From Phaeobacter sp. J2-8 (lineage in GTDB: Bacteria; Pseudomonadota; Alphaproteobacteria; Rhodobacterales; Rhodobacteraceae): 64,000 bases of DNA. Where the stretch lies: NCBI RefSeq assembly GCF_022867865.1, contig NZ_JALIEC010000003.1, forward strand, positions 620,001-684,000, given 5' to 3'. Positions 8,759-16,284 of this stretch are shown piece after piece (the stretch's first letter is position 1; each line of letters opens with the position of its first letter). The notes under the pieces were generated by a model. The model worked only from the letters and a program-made list of their open reading frames with translations. It was not told the origin of the DNA and did no database searches. Position numbers and translations under genes: made by a program.

Positions 8759-9414
8759 TTATCGTGCCGCGATCCGGTCAAATCGGGTTTCCAGCCGCCG
8801 CGCCGCCAGGGACAGCGGCCAGCACAGCAGGAAATACAAAACCGCGACCAGGCTGATCACCAGAAAGGGTTTGAAGGTGGCGTTGCTGATGATCTGGCCG
8901 CGCGGGTCAATTCGGTGAAACCGATGATCGACGCCAGCGACGTGCTCTTGATCAATTGCACCAGAAACCCGGTTGTCGGGGCGGCGGCAATGCGGGCGGC
9001 CTGGGGCAGGATCACGTCCTTCATCCGGGTGACATAGCCATAGGCCAGCGCATCCGCGGCCTCGCCCTGGCCGGACGGCACCGCCTGGATGGAACCGCGC
9101 CAGATTTCACCCAGAAAGGCGGCGGCGTGCAGCGCCAAGGCCACGGCAGCGGCCAGCCAGGCATTGGTTGGCAGCCCGATGATGTTCAGACCGAAGTAGA
9201 CGATGAACAATTGCATCAACAGGGGTGTGCCCTGGAACACCCGGATGAAACCCACCGCAAACAGCCGCGCAACGCCCAGACGTGACACCCGCATCAATGC
9301 GATGGCCAATCCGCCAACGGCCCCGCCGGCAAAGGCAATCAACGACAGCGCAATGGTCCAGCGCAGCGCAAGCACGATATAAATAACCTCGTTGGTCCCG
9401 AATTCACGTATCAT
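8759..9414 (-). pseudogene. Polar amino acid ABC transporter permease, frameshifted near its end
   Basis: The frame from ATG 9414 encodes a HisM-type permease with the EAA loop (QGEAADALAYGY...VILPQA) but breaks after FTELTRA. From there the correct continuation (QIISNATFKPFLVISLVAVLY and a basic tail ending at TAA 8759-8761) is in another frame. Restoring one base at 8898-8899 (CTGGCC to CTGGCCC on the plus strand) rejoins the parts into a normal protein of about 218 residues. As given, the product would lose its last membrane segment. It is either a sequencing indel or a recent knockout; the intact partner genes favour the first. Confidence 0.85.
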
Positions 9415-9423
9415 GACGCCCCC

Positions 9424-10137
9424 CTACCGGTTGACGGGATAGGCAAAACAAAGCCGCCCGATGCCCGCAAAAATGGTGGAAAAAAGTATCGACAACGCCA
9501 GATAGATGACCGTTGTCACCAGGTAGACTTCGAAGCTGGCAAATGTGAGCGAGTTCAGATCATTGGCCGCTGCGGTCAGGTCGGTTGCCGAAATCGCCGA
9601 CACCACGCTGGACCCCAGCATCAAGAAGATGAACTGACTGGTCAGCGCCGGATAAACTGCCCGAAGCGCCGGTTTGATCACGACGTATTGCAGCACTTGT
9701 AGCCATGACAGGCCAATGGCCTGCGCCGCTTCGATCTGGCCTTTGCTGATGGATTTGATCCCGGCGCGGATGATCTCTGTGCCATAGGCGCCAAAGTTGA
9801 TGGTCAGGGCCAGAAGCGCGGTTGTATTGGGCGACAGCCGAATGCCAAGCGCAGGCAGGCCGAAAAAGATAAAGAAGATCTGCACCAGAAACGGCGTGTT
9901 CCGGATCAGTTCGACATAGATATCGACGCAGAGCCGCAGCGGTCGCGGTCCTGATGTTTTTATTGCGGCACCGACAAGCGACACCACCAGCCCAAGTGAC
10001 ATCGCCGCGACCGACATCTGGATTGTGAACCAGACACCGACCAAGAGCATGTCGAGCGCATTGAATACTGGTGCAAAGTTGAACTGATACACCTGTTCCC
10101 CCCTTTTTGTGCGCCGTTCCCAAATGGAAGCGGCCAT
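9424..10137 (-). CDS. Polar amino acid ABC transporter permease
   Basis: A permease with about five membrane segments and the EAA loop (GQIEAAQAIGLSWLQVLQYVVIKPAL). The ATG at 10137 is preceded by GGAGGAG ten bases upstream. An in-frame GTG at 10092, after AGGGGGG, would give the more family-like start VYQFNFAPVFNALDML and a 222-residue protein, so the true start is uncertain. It is the first gene of the minus-strand operon and lies ten bases before the second permease, with which it probably forms the heterodimeric channel. Confidence 0.92.
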   Translation of the reverse strand: MAASIWERRTKRGEQVYQFNFAPVFNALDMLLVGVWFTIQMSVAAMSLGLVVSLVGAAIKTSGPRPLRLCVDIYVELIRNTPFLVQIFFIFFGLPALGIRLSPNTTALLALTINFGAYGTEIIRAGIKSISKGQIEAAQAIGLSWLQVLQYVVIKPALRAVYPALTSQFIFLMLGSSVVSAISATDLTAAANDLNSLTFASFEVYLVTTVIYLALSILFSTIFAGIGRLCFAYPVNR

Positions 10138-10225
10138 TGGCGGTCTGCTCCTCCGCAGACGTGTAAAACTGTCCGTTTGACTCGGGCGTTTTGCGGCCAG
10201 ATCGCGGACATTTCCCCATGATACA

Positions 10226-10262
10226 CGTTAATATATCAGCGTATATTTACTGATCTTGTCAA
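10226..10262 (-). promoter_or_regulatory. Promoter and operator-like site of the ABC operon, copy 2
   Basis: Read on the minus strand: TTGACA (10262-10257), ten bases, ATATAC (10246-10241), four bases, ATATAT (10236-10231), TAACG (10230-10226). This repeats the order and spacing of the TTT promoter at 990-1027 almost exactly. A good -10 hexamer at 17-18 bases is not obvious, so promoter strength is uncertain, but the coincidence of sequence and layout supports regulation of both operons by the same protein, most simply the GntR regulator at 4035-4721. Confidence 0.6.
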
Positions 10263-10487
10263 CTGGTAATGTCCAGGATTCCCACAGGCGCTGGGTAAGG
10301 CGCTGAGATTTATGTGGAATTATGGGCAAATTCTTTTGCCGTAGCTGGGGGTAAGTGAACGTCGCCATCCTGCCGGCTGACGGCTGGGGTGCGGCCCTTC
10401 GTGTTCGCCTTGGTCGGTGTGCCCTGTTTCAGGCGGCGGTTTTTACCGGTGCGAGGCATCTGTTTTTGGGGGGCATTCGATGCGTCG

Positions 10488-10503
10488 TTGCGGGTTCCCG
10501 CAA
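10488..10503. promoter_or_regulatory. Inverted repeat TTGCGGG-TT-CCCGCAA (TCS operator candidate, copy 1)
   Basis: Seven-base perfect arms separated by TT. The 2-base centre is too small for a hairpin loop and no T-tract follows, so a protein-binding site is more likely than a terminator. The 14-bp core recurs exactly at 13061-13074 and with one change at 14888-14901, flanking the response-regulator gene and the TRAP operon. This copy lies some 550 bases upstream of the kinase start. Confidence 0.5.
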
Positions 10504-10794
10504 AATTCCTGCGTGCATCGCAGCTACGGCCACGCGGCAAACGATTTATGGCTTGTCCGCAACCGGTTGCACGTCAGCAGCCGATCGAAAGGTGAACAGA
10601 TCGCCCCAACAAGAGAAACCTGACCCGACACATTGGCAGATCCATCATGGCACAGAACATCATCGCGACCCCAAGAGGTGTTCAGCCGGTAAAAGCCGAA
10701 GCAATTGGCGCGGATCGGCCCCCGCTGCGCGGGATAAGGGTGCGGTTCTCTTTGGCGGTCGCACATTGACGGCACATTCAGGTAGCACAGGCCG

Positions 10795-10839
10795 GGACAC
10801 CACTGGCTCGGACACCACTGGCCCGGACACCACTGGCCC
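10795..10839. repeat. Three tandem copies of a 15-bp unit
   Basis: GGACACCACTGGCYC is repeated head to tail three times (10795-10809, 10810-10824, 10825-10839), the copies differing only at position 14. It lies in apparently non-coding DNA about 210 bases before the histidine kinase gene. It could be a slippage-prone minisatellite or a row of binding sites; I do not know the element. Confidence 0.85.
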
Positions 10840-11052
10840 CGAACCATTGCCGGGCGGAACGCAGAGCCCCGTGCAAAAAGCGCATCTTTCGCGTTCGGCG
10901 GTTGGGTTCGAAATGGCCGCACCGCGCGGGATGTGCTGCGCGCCCCACACCCCGCCCACACCCAAAAACCGGCCAGATATTAAGAGGTTAAATTGATAAA
11001 CAGTTCAGAATATGTTCAACTGGTGACATCCAAAGAGGGAGGGTGTGCTCTT

Positions 11053-12288
11053 ATGCCAAACGCAGAAGAGGCTTTGGATTGCTATTTGTCGATTGCGCAG
11101 GCCATTGCCGGTCCGACAGATTATGAACTGGTTCTGGAAAATTTTGCCAACCGTCTGCGCGCGTTGATTGCGCATGATCACCTCGACATTGTGCTTCTGC
11201 ATCCCAAGGGCACGCAGATTTGTTACGAGGCTTGCATGCACACGTCATGGAGCCACACACAAAACCCGGCAAAACCAACCGAGGAAAGCCCGATCCGTGA
11301 CGTGTTGCGCGGCGACGTGGCGCATATTCTGACCGATGATGCCTGGACCGATCCGGTGTTTCATTTCGAAGGATCAGACAGCAAACCGATTTTCGAAGCC
11401 AACCTGCGCAGCCGCATCGTGGTGCCCTTGCGTGTGCAGGGCGAATTGATCGGCTCGCTTGCCATTTCGAGCCACAAAAAGAACTTCTACAGCGAAGAAC
11501 TGCTTGTGCTGGCGCAAGGTGCTGCGGATCTTGTTTCGGCCTATCTGTTTGCACTGGAACGCGGCAAAGAGGCCAAGGAATCCGCCGTAACCGAGCTTGA
11601 GGCGACGGGGCGCGAACGCACCTTGCGCATTGGGGCGCTTCGCCTGACCGAAGGGATGGAGCGTGAACGCCAGCGGCTGGGGATGGATCTTCATGATCAG
11701 ACGCTGGCCGACCTGTCGCGTATTCGACGGCGGATGTCGCGGATTGAGGGCGGCTCAAAGGCTGCGATGGACGAAATTGCCGCCATCCAGGGTGAATTGG
11801 ACCATTGTCTGGACGAGGTCCGCGGTATCGTAGAGGACATGAAGCCCGGTGTATTACAGCTTTTCGGGTTTGCGGATGCCGTGGATGCGCATTTGCAGCG
11901 CTGTCTCAAGAACATGCATCGCCCGATGGAGATGCATGTGGATGATGCCTCTGATGGCAAGATGGATGACCTGCAAAATACCGTGCGCACCGCAGTATAC
12001 CGGATTGTCCAGGAGGCCGTGAACAACGCGCTGAAACACGGCGAATGCAGCCGGCTTGACGTGCGGATTGCCCAGGCCGGGACCAATATGACCGTGACAA
12101 TCGACGACAATGGCACAGGTATTCAGGACGCTGATTTGCAGTCGCAAAGTGGCATCAGCAATATCAAAACCCGCACGGATCTGATTTCCGCGCAGGTCTT
12201 TTTCGAACGCCCCGATGGGCCGGTGGGCACACGGGTCAGGATCGTGGTTCCGATGAATGCAGGGCAGGTCGAAAGTGACATCACATAA
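11053..12288 (+). CDS. Soluble GAF-domain sensor histidine kinase (NarL-type, HisKA_3)
   Basis: 411 residues, no membrane segment. ATG 11053 is chosen because GAGGGAGGG lies nine bases upstream; the TTG 20 codons earlier has no such site. A GAF-like sensor domain occupies about 10-175. The dimerisation/phosphoacceptor region has LGMDLHDQTLADL with the phospho-histidine at 214. The HATPase domain shows the N box VQEAVNNALKH (near 320), IDDNGTGI (near 350) and GISNIKTR. This subgroup pairs with LuxR-type response regulators, and one begins 21 bases downstream. It probably senses a cytoplasmic small molecule linked to the catabolic genes nearby. Confidence 0.92.
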   Translation: MPNAEEALDCYLSIAQAIAGPTDYELVLENFANRLRALIAHDHLDIVLLHPKGTQICYEACMHTSWSHTQNPAKPTEESPIRDVLRGDVAHILTDDAWTDPVFHFEGSDSKPIFEANLRSRIVVPLRVQGELIGSLAISSHKKNFYSEELLVLAQGAADLVSAYLFALERGKEAKESAVTELEATGRERTLRIGALRLTEGMERERQRLGMDLHDQTLADLSRIRRRMSRIEGGSKAAMDEIAAIQGELDHCLDEVRGIVEDMKPGVLQLFGFADAVDAHLQRCLKNMHRPMEMHVDDASDGKMDDLQNTVRTAVYRIVQEAVNNALKHGECSRLDVRIAQAGTNMTVTIDDNGTGIQDADLQSQSGISNIKTRTDLISAQVFFERPDGPVGTRVRIVVPMNAGQVESDIT

Positions 12289-12309
12289 CTTTTTGAAGCG
12301 GGGCATTGC

Positions 12310-13040
12310 ATGCGGCTGTTGATTGCTGAGGACGACAAACTGCACCGGACTTTCCTGGAAAGTCTGGCACGCAATACCTTTGCCGAATTGGAAGAGCTGA
12401 CCCTGACCAGTGACGGATCGGGCGCGATCGAGGCGTTCAAGTCTTCGCAATACGATTGTGTTCTTCTGGATCTGCAAATGCCCAAGGTCACGGGCGTTGA
12501 TGTTGCAAAATCAATCTGGGCCAAAGCGCGGCAACGAAGATCCTGTTTTGGTCGAACTACACCGAAGAAGCCTATATTCGCGGTATAACCAAGATCGTGC
12601 CAGAGGCCGCCGTCTATGGCTATATCCTCAAATCCGCGCCGGATAAGCAGCTGAAGCTTGCCTTGCAGGGCGTCTTTGTCGCGGAACAATGTGTCATCGA
12701 CCGCGAGGTGCGGGGCGTCCAGCAAAGGGCGGGCAATCGGTTGTCGGGTTTGAGCGAGCTAGAGTTCGAGGCGCTTGTGGATCTGTGCCTTGGCCTGACG
12801 GACAAGGCGATGGCAGCCCGGCGCAACGTGTCCTTGCGCGGTGCACAAAGCAGATTGCAAAGCCTTTATCAGAAGCTCGGGCTGGACAAGGTCGACATCC
12901 CCTCCGGTGCCTGGGGGGCGAGCTTCAATTCGCGCACGCGCGCGATTTCCCTGGCGTTGACACAGGGCATTTTGAACGCCGATACATTGCGCCGCGAAGA
13001 GGAAAAGCTTCAGGCGTGGTTGGCGCAATCATCGACCTGA
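12310..13040 (+). pseudogene. LuxR/NarL-type response regulator, one frameshift in the receiver domain
   Basis: The first frame (12310 on) gives a receiver domain with IAEDD and the phosphoacceptor Asp54 in VLLDLQMP, but derails after WAKAR. The third beta/alpha unit (TKILFWSNYTEEAYIRGI) and the rest continue in another frame to TGA 13038-13040. Adding one G at 12530-12531 (GCGCGG to GCGCGGG) fuses them into a normal response regulator of about 243 residues. The output domain has a LuxR/GerE helix-turn-helix (LSELEFEALVDLCLGL...LQSLYQKLGL). It follows its cognate kinase gene directly. The break could be a sequencing indel. Confidence 0.85.
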
Positions 13041-13060
13041 GCCACCGGGCGCCGAAGTTC

Positions 13061-13074
13061 TGCGGGTTCCCGCA
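13061..13074. promoter_or_regulatory. Inverted repeat TGCGGG-TT-CCCGCA (TCS operator candidate, copy 2)
   Basis: A perfect 6-bp inverted repeat around TT, 21 bases after the response-regulator stop codon and 114 bases before the tautomerase start. It is identical in its 14-bp core to the copy at 10489-10502. The position is suitable for activation of the tautomerase-SMP30 operon by the neighbouring response regulator, since LuxR-type domains bind such two-fold repeats. Confidence 0.55.
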
Positions 13075-13187
13075 TTTATGATGCGCGACCCTACGCATAC
13101 CGTGGGTTTCATATCTTCTACTCCTTCTCTCAGAACAACTGGCTGTTTTGGATTTGATCCAGCGCAGTAGCAAAAGGGAGAAGCTCG

Positions 13188-13397
13188 ATGCCGTTTGTGA
13201 ACATCCGCATTGTGAAACAAGTTATAGAAAAAGACCCCGATGGCATTAAGGCCAAGGTGCAGGCTGACGTCACCGCATCTTTGGCAGAAGCCGCTGGAAT
13301 CCCTGCTGAAAACGTCTGGGTGACGTTTGATGAAATTGATGAAGGCGATTGGTTCGCCGGCGGCGTGCGGGTCAAAGAGCTGAGGGCGGGCTCATGA
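13188..13397 (+). CDS. 4-oxalocrotonate tautomerase family protein
   Basis: A 69-residue protein of the small tautomerase superfamily. After removal of Met the catalytic Pro-1 is exposed (MPFVNIRIV). The remainder follows the 4-OT beta-alpha-beta plan with a helix KAKVQADVTASLAEAAGI and a strand VWVTFDEID. These enzymes interconvert enol and keto forms of 2-oxo acids. The ribosome-binding site AAGGGAGAAG precedes the ATG, and its stop overlaps the next start (ATGA at 13394-13397), tying it to the lactonase gene. The substrate is unknown; it may ketonise a product of the sugar-acid type pathway encoded nearby. Confidence 0.88.
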   Translation: MPFVNIRIVKQVIEKDPDGIKAKVQADVTASLAEAAGIPAENVWVTFDEIDEGDWFAGGVRVKELRAGS

Positions 13398-14284
13398 CAA
13401 TCGAGGTCCGTACCAAGGGGATGCATGTCATTGTCGACGCCGAAGCGGTGCTTGAAAAAGTGGCCGGCGGTTTCCTGTTCACCGAAGGCCCGATTTGGCA
13501 TCCGGTGGAAAAGCATCTGACGTTTTCCGACATTCCCGGAAACGAAATGTTCCGGCTGGATTCGGATGACAAGGTGACATCGTTCCGCAAGCCAAGCCAC
13601 ATGGGCAACGGCAACACCTATGACGCGCAGGGCCGGTTGCTGACCTGTCAGCACGCGAACAGTGCGGTCACACGGACCGAGGCCGACGGATCAATAACGA
13701 CGCTGGCCACCCATTTCGACGGCAAAGAATTGAACAGCCCAAATGACATCGTGGTGCGCAAGGATGGGCTGATCTACTTTACCGATCCGACCTATGGGCG
13801 CCTGGATTATTTTGGCGTTGAACGCGACCTCGAAATGGGCGCGCAGGGGGTGTATTGCGTGACACCTGATGGCAAGACGATCACCCGGCTTGCGGATGAT
13901 TTTGCCCAACCGAACGGGCTGTGCTTTTCACTCGATCACAGCGCGCTTTATGTGAATGACACCGAGCGCAAGCACATTCGGAAATTCGACATTGCCGAAG
14001 ACGGCTCTGCGACGGGCGGCGACGTCTGGGTCGATGTGACCGTAGGCGAGGGCGAAGGCCATCCCGACGGTATGAAGATCGACAGCAGGGGCAATGTTTA
14101 TTGCACCGGTCCGGGTGGGGTTCATGTGATTACCCCGATGGGCGAAACGCTGGGTGTGATCCGCATGGCAGAGTTCACTGCGAACTTTGCATGGGGCGGC
14201 GAAGATCTGCGGGATCTCTATTTCACGTCCTCGACATCGCTGTACCGCATCAAGGTCAAAACGCCGGGTCTTGCGCTGTTCTGA
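13394..14284 (+). CDS. SMP-30/gluconolactonase/LRE family protein
   Basis: A 296-residue six-bladed beta-propeller lactonase. The start at 13394 overlaps the tautomerase stop. Metal-ligand signatures are present: Glu31 in FTEGPIWHP, SPNDIVVR in the middle, and the Asp of GHPDGMKIDSRGN. Repeated propeller strands (DGLIYFTDPTYGR, ALYVNDTERKHIRKFDI) agree. These enzymes hydrolyse sugar or related lactones with Ca or Zn. Together with the tautomerase and the downstream TRAP transporter and dehydrogenase/FAH genes it points to catabolism of a sugar-acid-like compound (inference). Confidence 0.92.
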   Translation: MTIEVRTKGMHVIVDAEAVLEKVAGGFLFTEGPIWHPVEKHLTFSDIPGNEMFRLDSDDKVTSFRKPSHMGNGNTYDAQGRLLTCQHANSAVTRTEADGSITTLATHFDGKELNSPNDIVVRKDGLIYFTDPTYGRLDYFGVERDLEMGAQGVYCVTPDGKTITRLADDFAQPNGLCFSLDHSALYVNDTERKHIRKFDIAEDGSATGGDVWVDVTVGEGEGHPDGMKIDSRGNVYCTGPGGVHVITPMGETLGVIRMAEFTANFAWGGEDLRDLYFTSSTSLYRIKVKTPGLALF

Positions 14285-14383
14285 TCTGGCCTCGACACTG
14301 CATGCCTTTTGCCGCGGCAATCCGAAACGGGGTCTTCTGGCCCCGTCTTTTCAACCCACAAATGCACTAAAGGGAAAAGAAAC

Positions 14384-14839
14384 ATGGCACATGTGATGCC
14401 CGACCTGTTCAAAATCGACGTCTCTGGTCACGCGGTGACCCATGCGCGCGCGGAAATGATTGCGCGTGGCAAGGTGGTCACCACCGACGAGCCGCCAGAG
14501 CGTGGCGGGACAGATCTTTTTGCGACACCGCTTGAGACGATGTTGTCGTCTTTTCTGGGCTGCACGAATGTCATCACGAACTATGTGGCAGGCGTTCTCA
14601 AAATTGAACTGCGCGGTATGGAATTCGATGTATGCGGTCATTTTGACACCCGTGGGGTGTTCGGCAAGGCAGAGATCGGCACACCGTTTCCGGTGATTGA
14701 GCTGAAGGTCATTCTCGACACCGATGCCGATGATGCACAGATCGCGAAGCTGGCAAAAATCGTGGGCGAGAAATGCCCGGTTTCGGTTTTGCTGCGTCGG
14801 GCGGGCTGTGACATTCAGGAAAGCTGGGTCCGCAAGTAA
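14384..14839 (+). CDS. OsmC family protein
   Basis: 151 residues. The start at 14384 follows AAGGGAAAAG; an in-frame ATG at 14309 lacks a site. The two redox cysteines of OsmC/Ohr proteins are present in LSSFLGCTNVIT and GEKCPVSVLL. OsmC proteins reduce organic hydroperoxides or act as generic thiol-dependent reductases; a second role as a hydrolase accessory has been suggested for some. It lies 100 bases after the SMP-30 gene and may belong to the same transcript. Confidence 0.88.
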   Translation: MAHVMPDLFKIDVSGHAVTHARAEMIARGKVVTTDEPPERGGTDLFATPLETMLSSFLGCTNVITNYVAGVLKIELRGMEFDVCGHFDTRGVFGKAEIGTPFPVIELKVILDTDADDAQIAKLAKIVGEKCPVSVLLRRAGCDIQESWVRK

Positions 14840-14887
14840 GGGCGGCTTGGCATCACAAAACGATTTTGCGGATGTGCCCTGTCTTGG

Positions 14888-14901
14888 TGCGGGTTTCCGC
14901 A
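14888..14901. promoter_or_regulatory. Inverted repeat TGCGGGTTTCCGCA (TCS operator candidate, copy 3)
   Basis: Differs by one base from the identical cores at 10489-10502 and 13061-13074. It lies 48 bases after the osmC stop and 178 bases before the TRAP receptor start, so it could control the TRAP operon. Confidence 0.5.
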
Positions 14902-14940
14902 AAGTCACGGCGCGATCCCCCGTGCCGAATTATTTAAAGG

Positions 14941-14956
14941 ATCGTTAAGCAACGAT
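14941..14956. promoter_or_regulatory. Inverted repeat ATCGTT-AAGC-AACGAT upstream of the TRAP operon
   Basis: Perfect 6-bp arms with a 4-base centre, located 124 bases before the TRAP receptor gene in a locally AT-rich stretch. It may be an additional operator. No matching copy was noticed elsewhere in the window. Confidence 0.35.
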
Positions 14957-15079
14957 TAAGCGACACCGTCAATCCGGCATTTTTTGCGGTCACAAGACCG
15001 CCCGGAAAATGGGTCGCTGCTAAGGGAGGCCGCCTTGCATCTGCAAATGCGGTAAAACACAAAAGGGAGAGGTTTAACA

Positions 15080-16096
15080 ATGAAACTCGTCAAAACGCTA
15101 TGTGCAAGCGCCTTGGTCGCGGCGGCCACACTGGTCGCGCCGACACTATCCATGGCAGAGGAAATCAACCTCAAATACCATGCGTATACCGGCAAAGGCC
15201 CGTCCAACCTGGCGACGCGCTGGTTCATGGATGAAGTTGAAAAGCGCTCGGACGGCAAGGTCAAATTCACCCGCATTTTCGGCGGCGCACTGGGTAAGCT
15301 TTCGGGCCAGCCAGAAAACATCAAGGTCGGCGCATTTGACATGGGGGAATTCTCTCCGGTCTATAACCCCGGTCTGTTTCCGCTGGCGAACGTGACATCG
15401 CTGCCGTTCATGACCGAAAATCCGATGGCCCATGTTCAGGCCGGTCACGATCTTTTCCAAACACCGGCGGTCGAAGCTGAATTCACCGCGATGAACCAGA
15501 AGTACCTGTTCCCGGGGCAGTGGGGGTCGATCCAGCTGCTGTCGCATGATCCGATCCGCACGATTGCCGATCTGAAGTCTGCCAAGATCCGTGCGCATGG
15601 TGGTGCGGCCGAGATCCTGAAAGAGCTGGACATCACTGTTTACGGTATCCCATGGGGTGAACTGCCCGCCGCCGCAGAACGCCGCGTTGTGACCGCCGCG
15701 ATCATCGGTGCCCCTGCGGATGCCTATGCCTTTGGGTTTGGCGAAATCTTCAGCTACTGGGACGATGTGGATTGGTTCTACTTCCCGATGCCGGTGTCCA
15801 TGAACCTCGATACCTGGAATGCCCTTCCGGACGATGTGAAGGCCGTGATCGAAGAAGTCAGAGACGAAACCGTCGCCCAGGCCCGCAACCTTCTTGAGGA
15901 AGCCGAAGTTGAAGCGGTTGCCGCGCTGAAAGAGCAGACAGAAATCGTCAAGCTGGACGAAGCTGAACAAGCCAAGATGCAGGGCGTGCGTGACGCGGCA
16001 TGGCAGAGCTGGGTCGAGGCCCGCGAAGCAGATGGTCTTGCCGGTCAAGCGGTTCTGGACGACTTCCTGAAGCTTCTGAAAGAGCACGGCGGCTGA
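15080..16096 (+). CDS. TRAP transporter substrate-binding protein (DctP family)
   Basis: 338 residues, periplasmic. The signal peptide covers residues 1-26 (cleavage after SMA). The DctP signatures follow: INLKYHAYTGKGPSNLATRWF, FMDEVEKRSDGKVKF, and the ligand-anchoring segment near AKIRAHGG, where an Arg usually salt-bridges the substrate carboxylate. The ribosome-binding site GGGAGAGG lies ten bases before the ATG. The small and large membrane subunits follow after a hairpin. TRAP receptors bind organic acids or sugar acids; the neighbouring SMP-30, SDR and FAH genes favour a sugar acid or similar ligand (inference). Confidence 0.94.
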   Translation: MKLVKTLCASALVAAATLVAPTLSMAEEINLKYHAYTGKGPSNLATRWFMDEVEKRSDGKVKFTRIFGGALGKLSGQPENIKVGAFDMGEFSPVYNPGLFPLANVTSLPFMTENPMAHVQAGHDLFQTPAVEAEFTAMNQKYLFPGQWGSIQLLSHDPIRTIADLKSAKIRAHGGAAEILKELDITVYGIPWGELPAAAERRVVTAAIIGAPADAYAFGFGEIFSYWDDVDWFYFPMPVSMNLDTWNALPDDVKAVIEEVRDETVAQARNLLEEAEVEAVAALKEQTEIVKLDEAEQAKMQGVRDAAWQSWVEAREADGLAGQAVLDDFLKLLKEHGG

Positions 16097-16138
16097 ATTC
16101 AGCTGCACTGGACCAGACATATCGTCTGATCATTCAAC

Positions 16139-16176
16139 GCGCCGCCCAAAATACCTGAACAGGCTGTGGGCGGCGC
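16139..16176 (+). promoter_or_regulatory. 10-bp intercistronic hairpin after the TRAP receptor gene
   Basis: GCGCCGCCCA (16139-16148) pairs exactly with TGGGCGGCGC (16167-16176) across an 18-base loop. It has no T-tract and lies between the receptor gene and the two membrane-subunit genes, the same position as the hairpin at 2012-2042 in the TTT operon. It probably stabilises the receptor mRNA or attenuates downstream expression. Confidence 0.65.
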
Positions 16177-16284
16177 GACGATTTCGAAACACCGCTGCGC
16201 AGTGCGGGGCCGGCCTTGGCCCGATGCGGATCGCGATGTGTTCCGCCTGTTCGAATGCCTGTGATTTGAGGGAGGGACGTCTCA

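Larger units (their letters stand above)
10263..11052. other. Long intergenic region upstream of the histidine kinase gene
   Basis: About 790 bases with no supported gene. Open frames (for example 10355-10996 + and 10524-10961 -) overlap one another and encode Arg/Pro/Cys-rich peptides unlike any family. The region holds one copy of the TGCGGG-TT-CCCGCA inverted repeat (10488-10503) and a three-fold 15-bp tandem repeat (10795-10839). The kinase ribosome-binding site GAGGGAGGG (11035-11043) closes the region. Confidence 0.6.

Noticed and set aside
10355-10996. Open frame of 213 codons before the histidine kinase
   Set aside because: The translation is rich in Arg, Gly and Pro with no recognisable domain, overlaps opposite frames equally long, and includes the 15-bp tandem repeat as simple low-complexity peptide.
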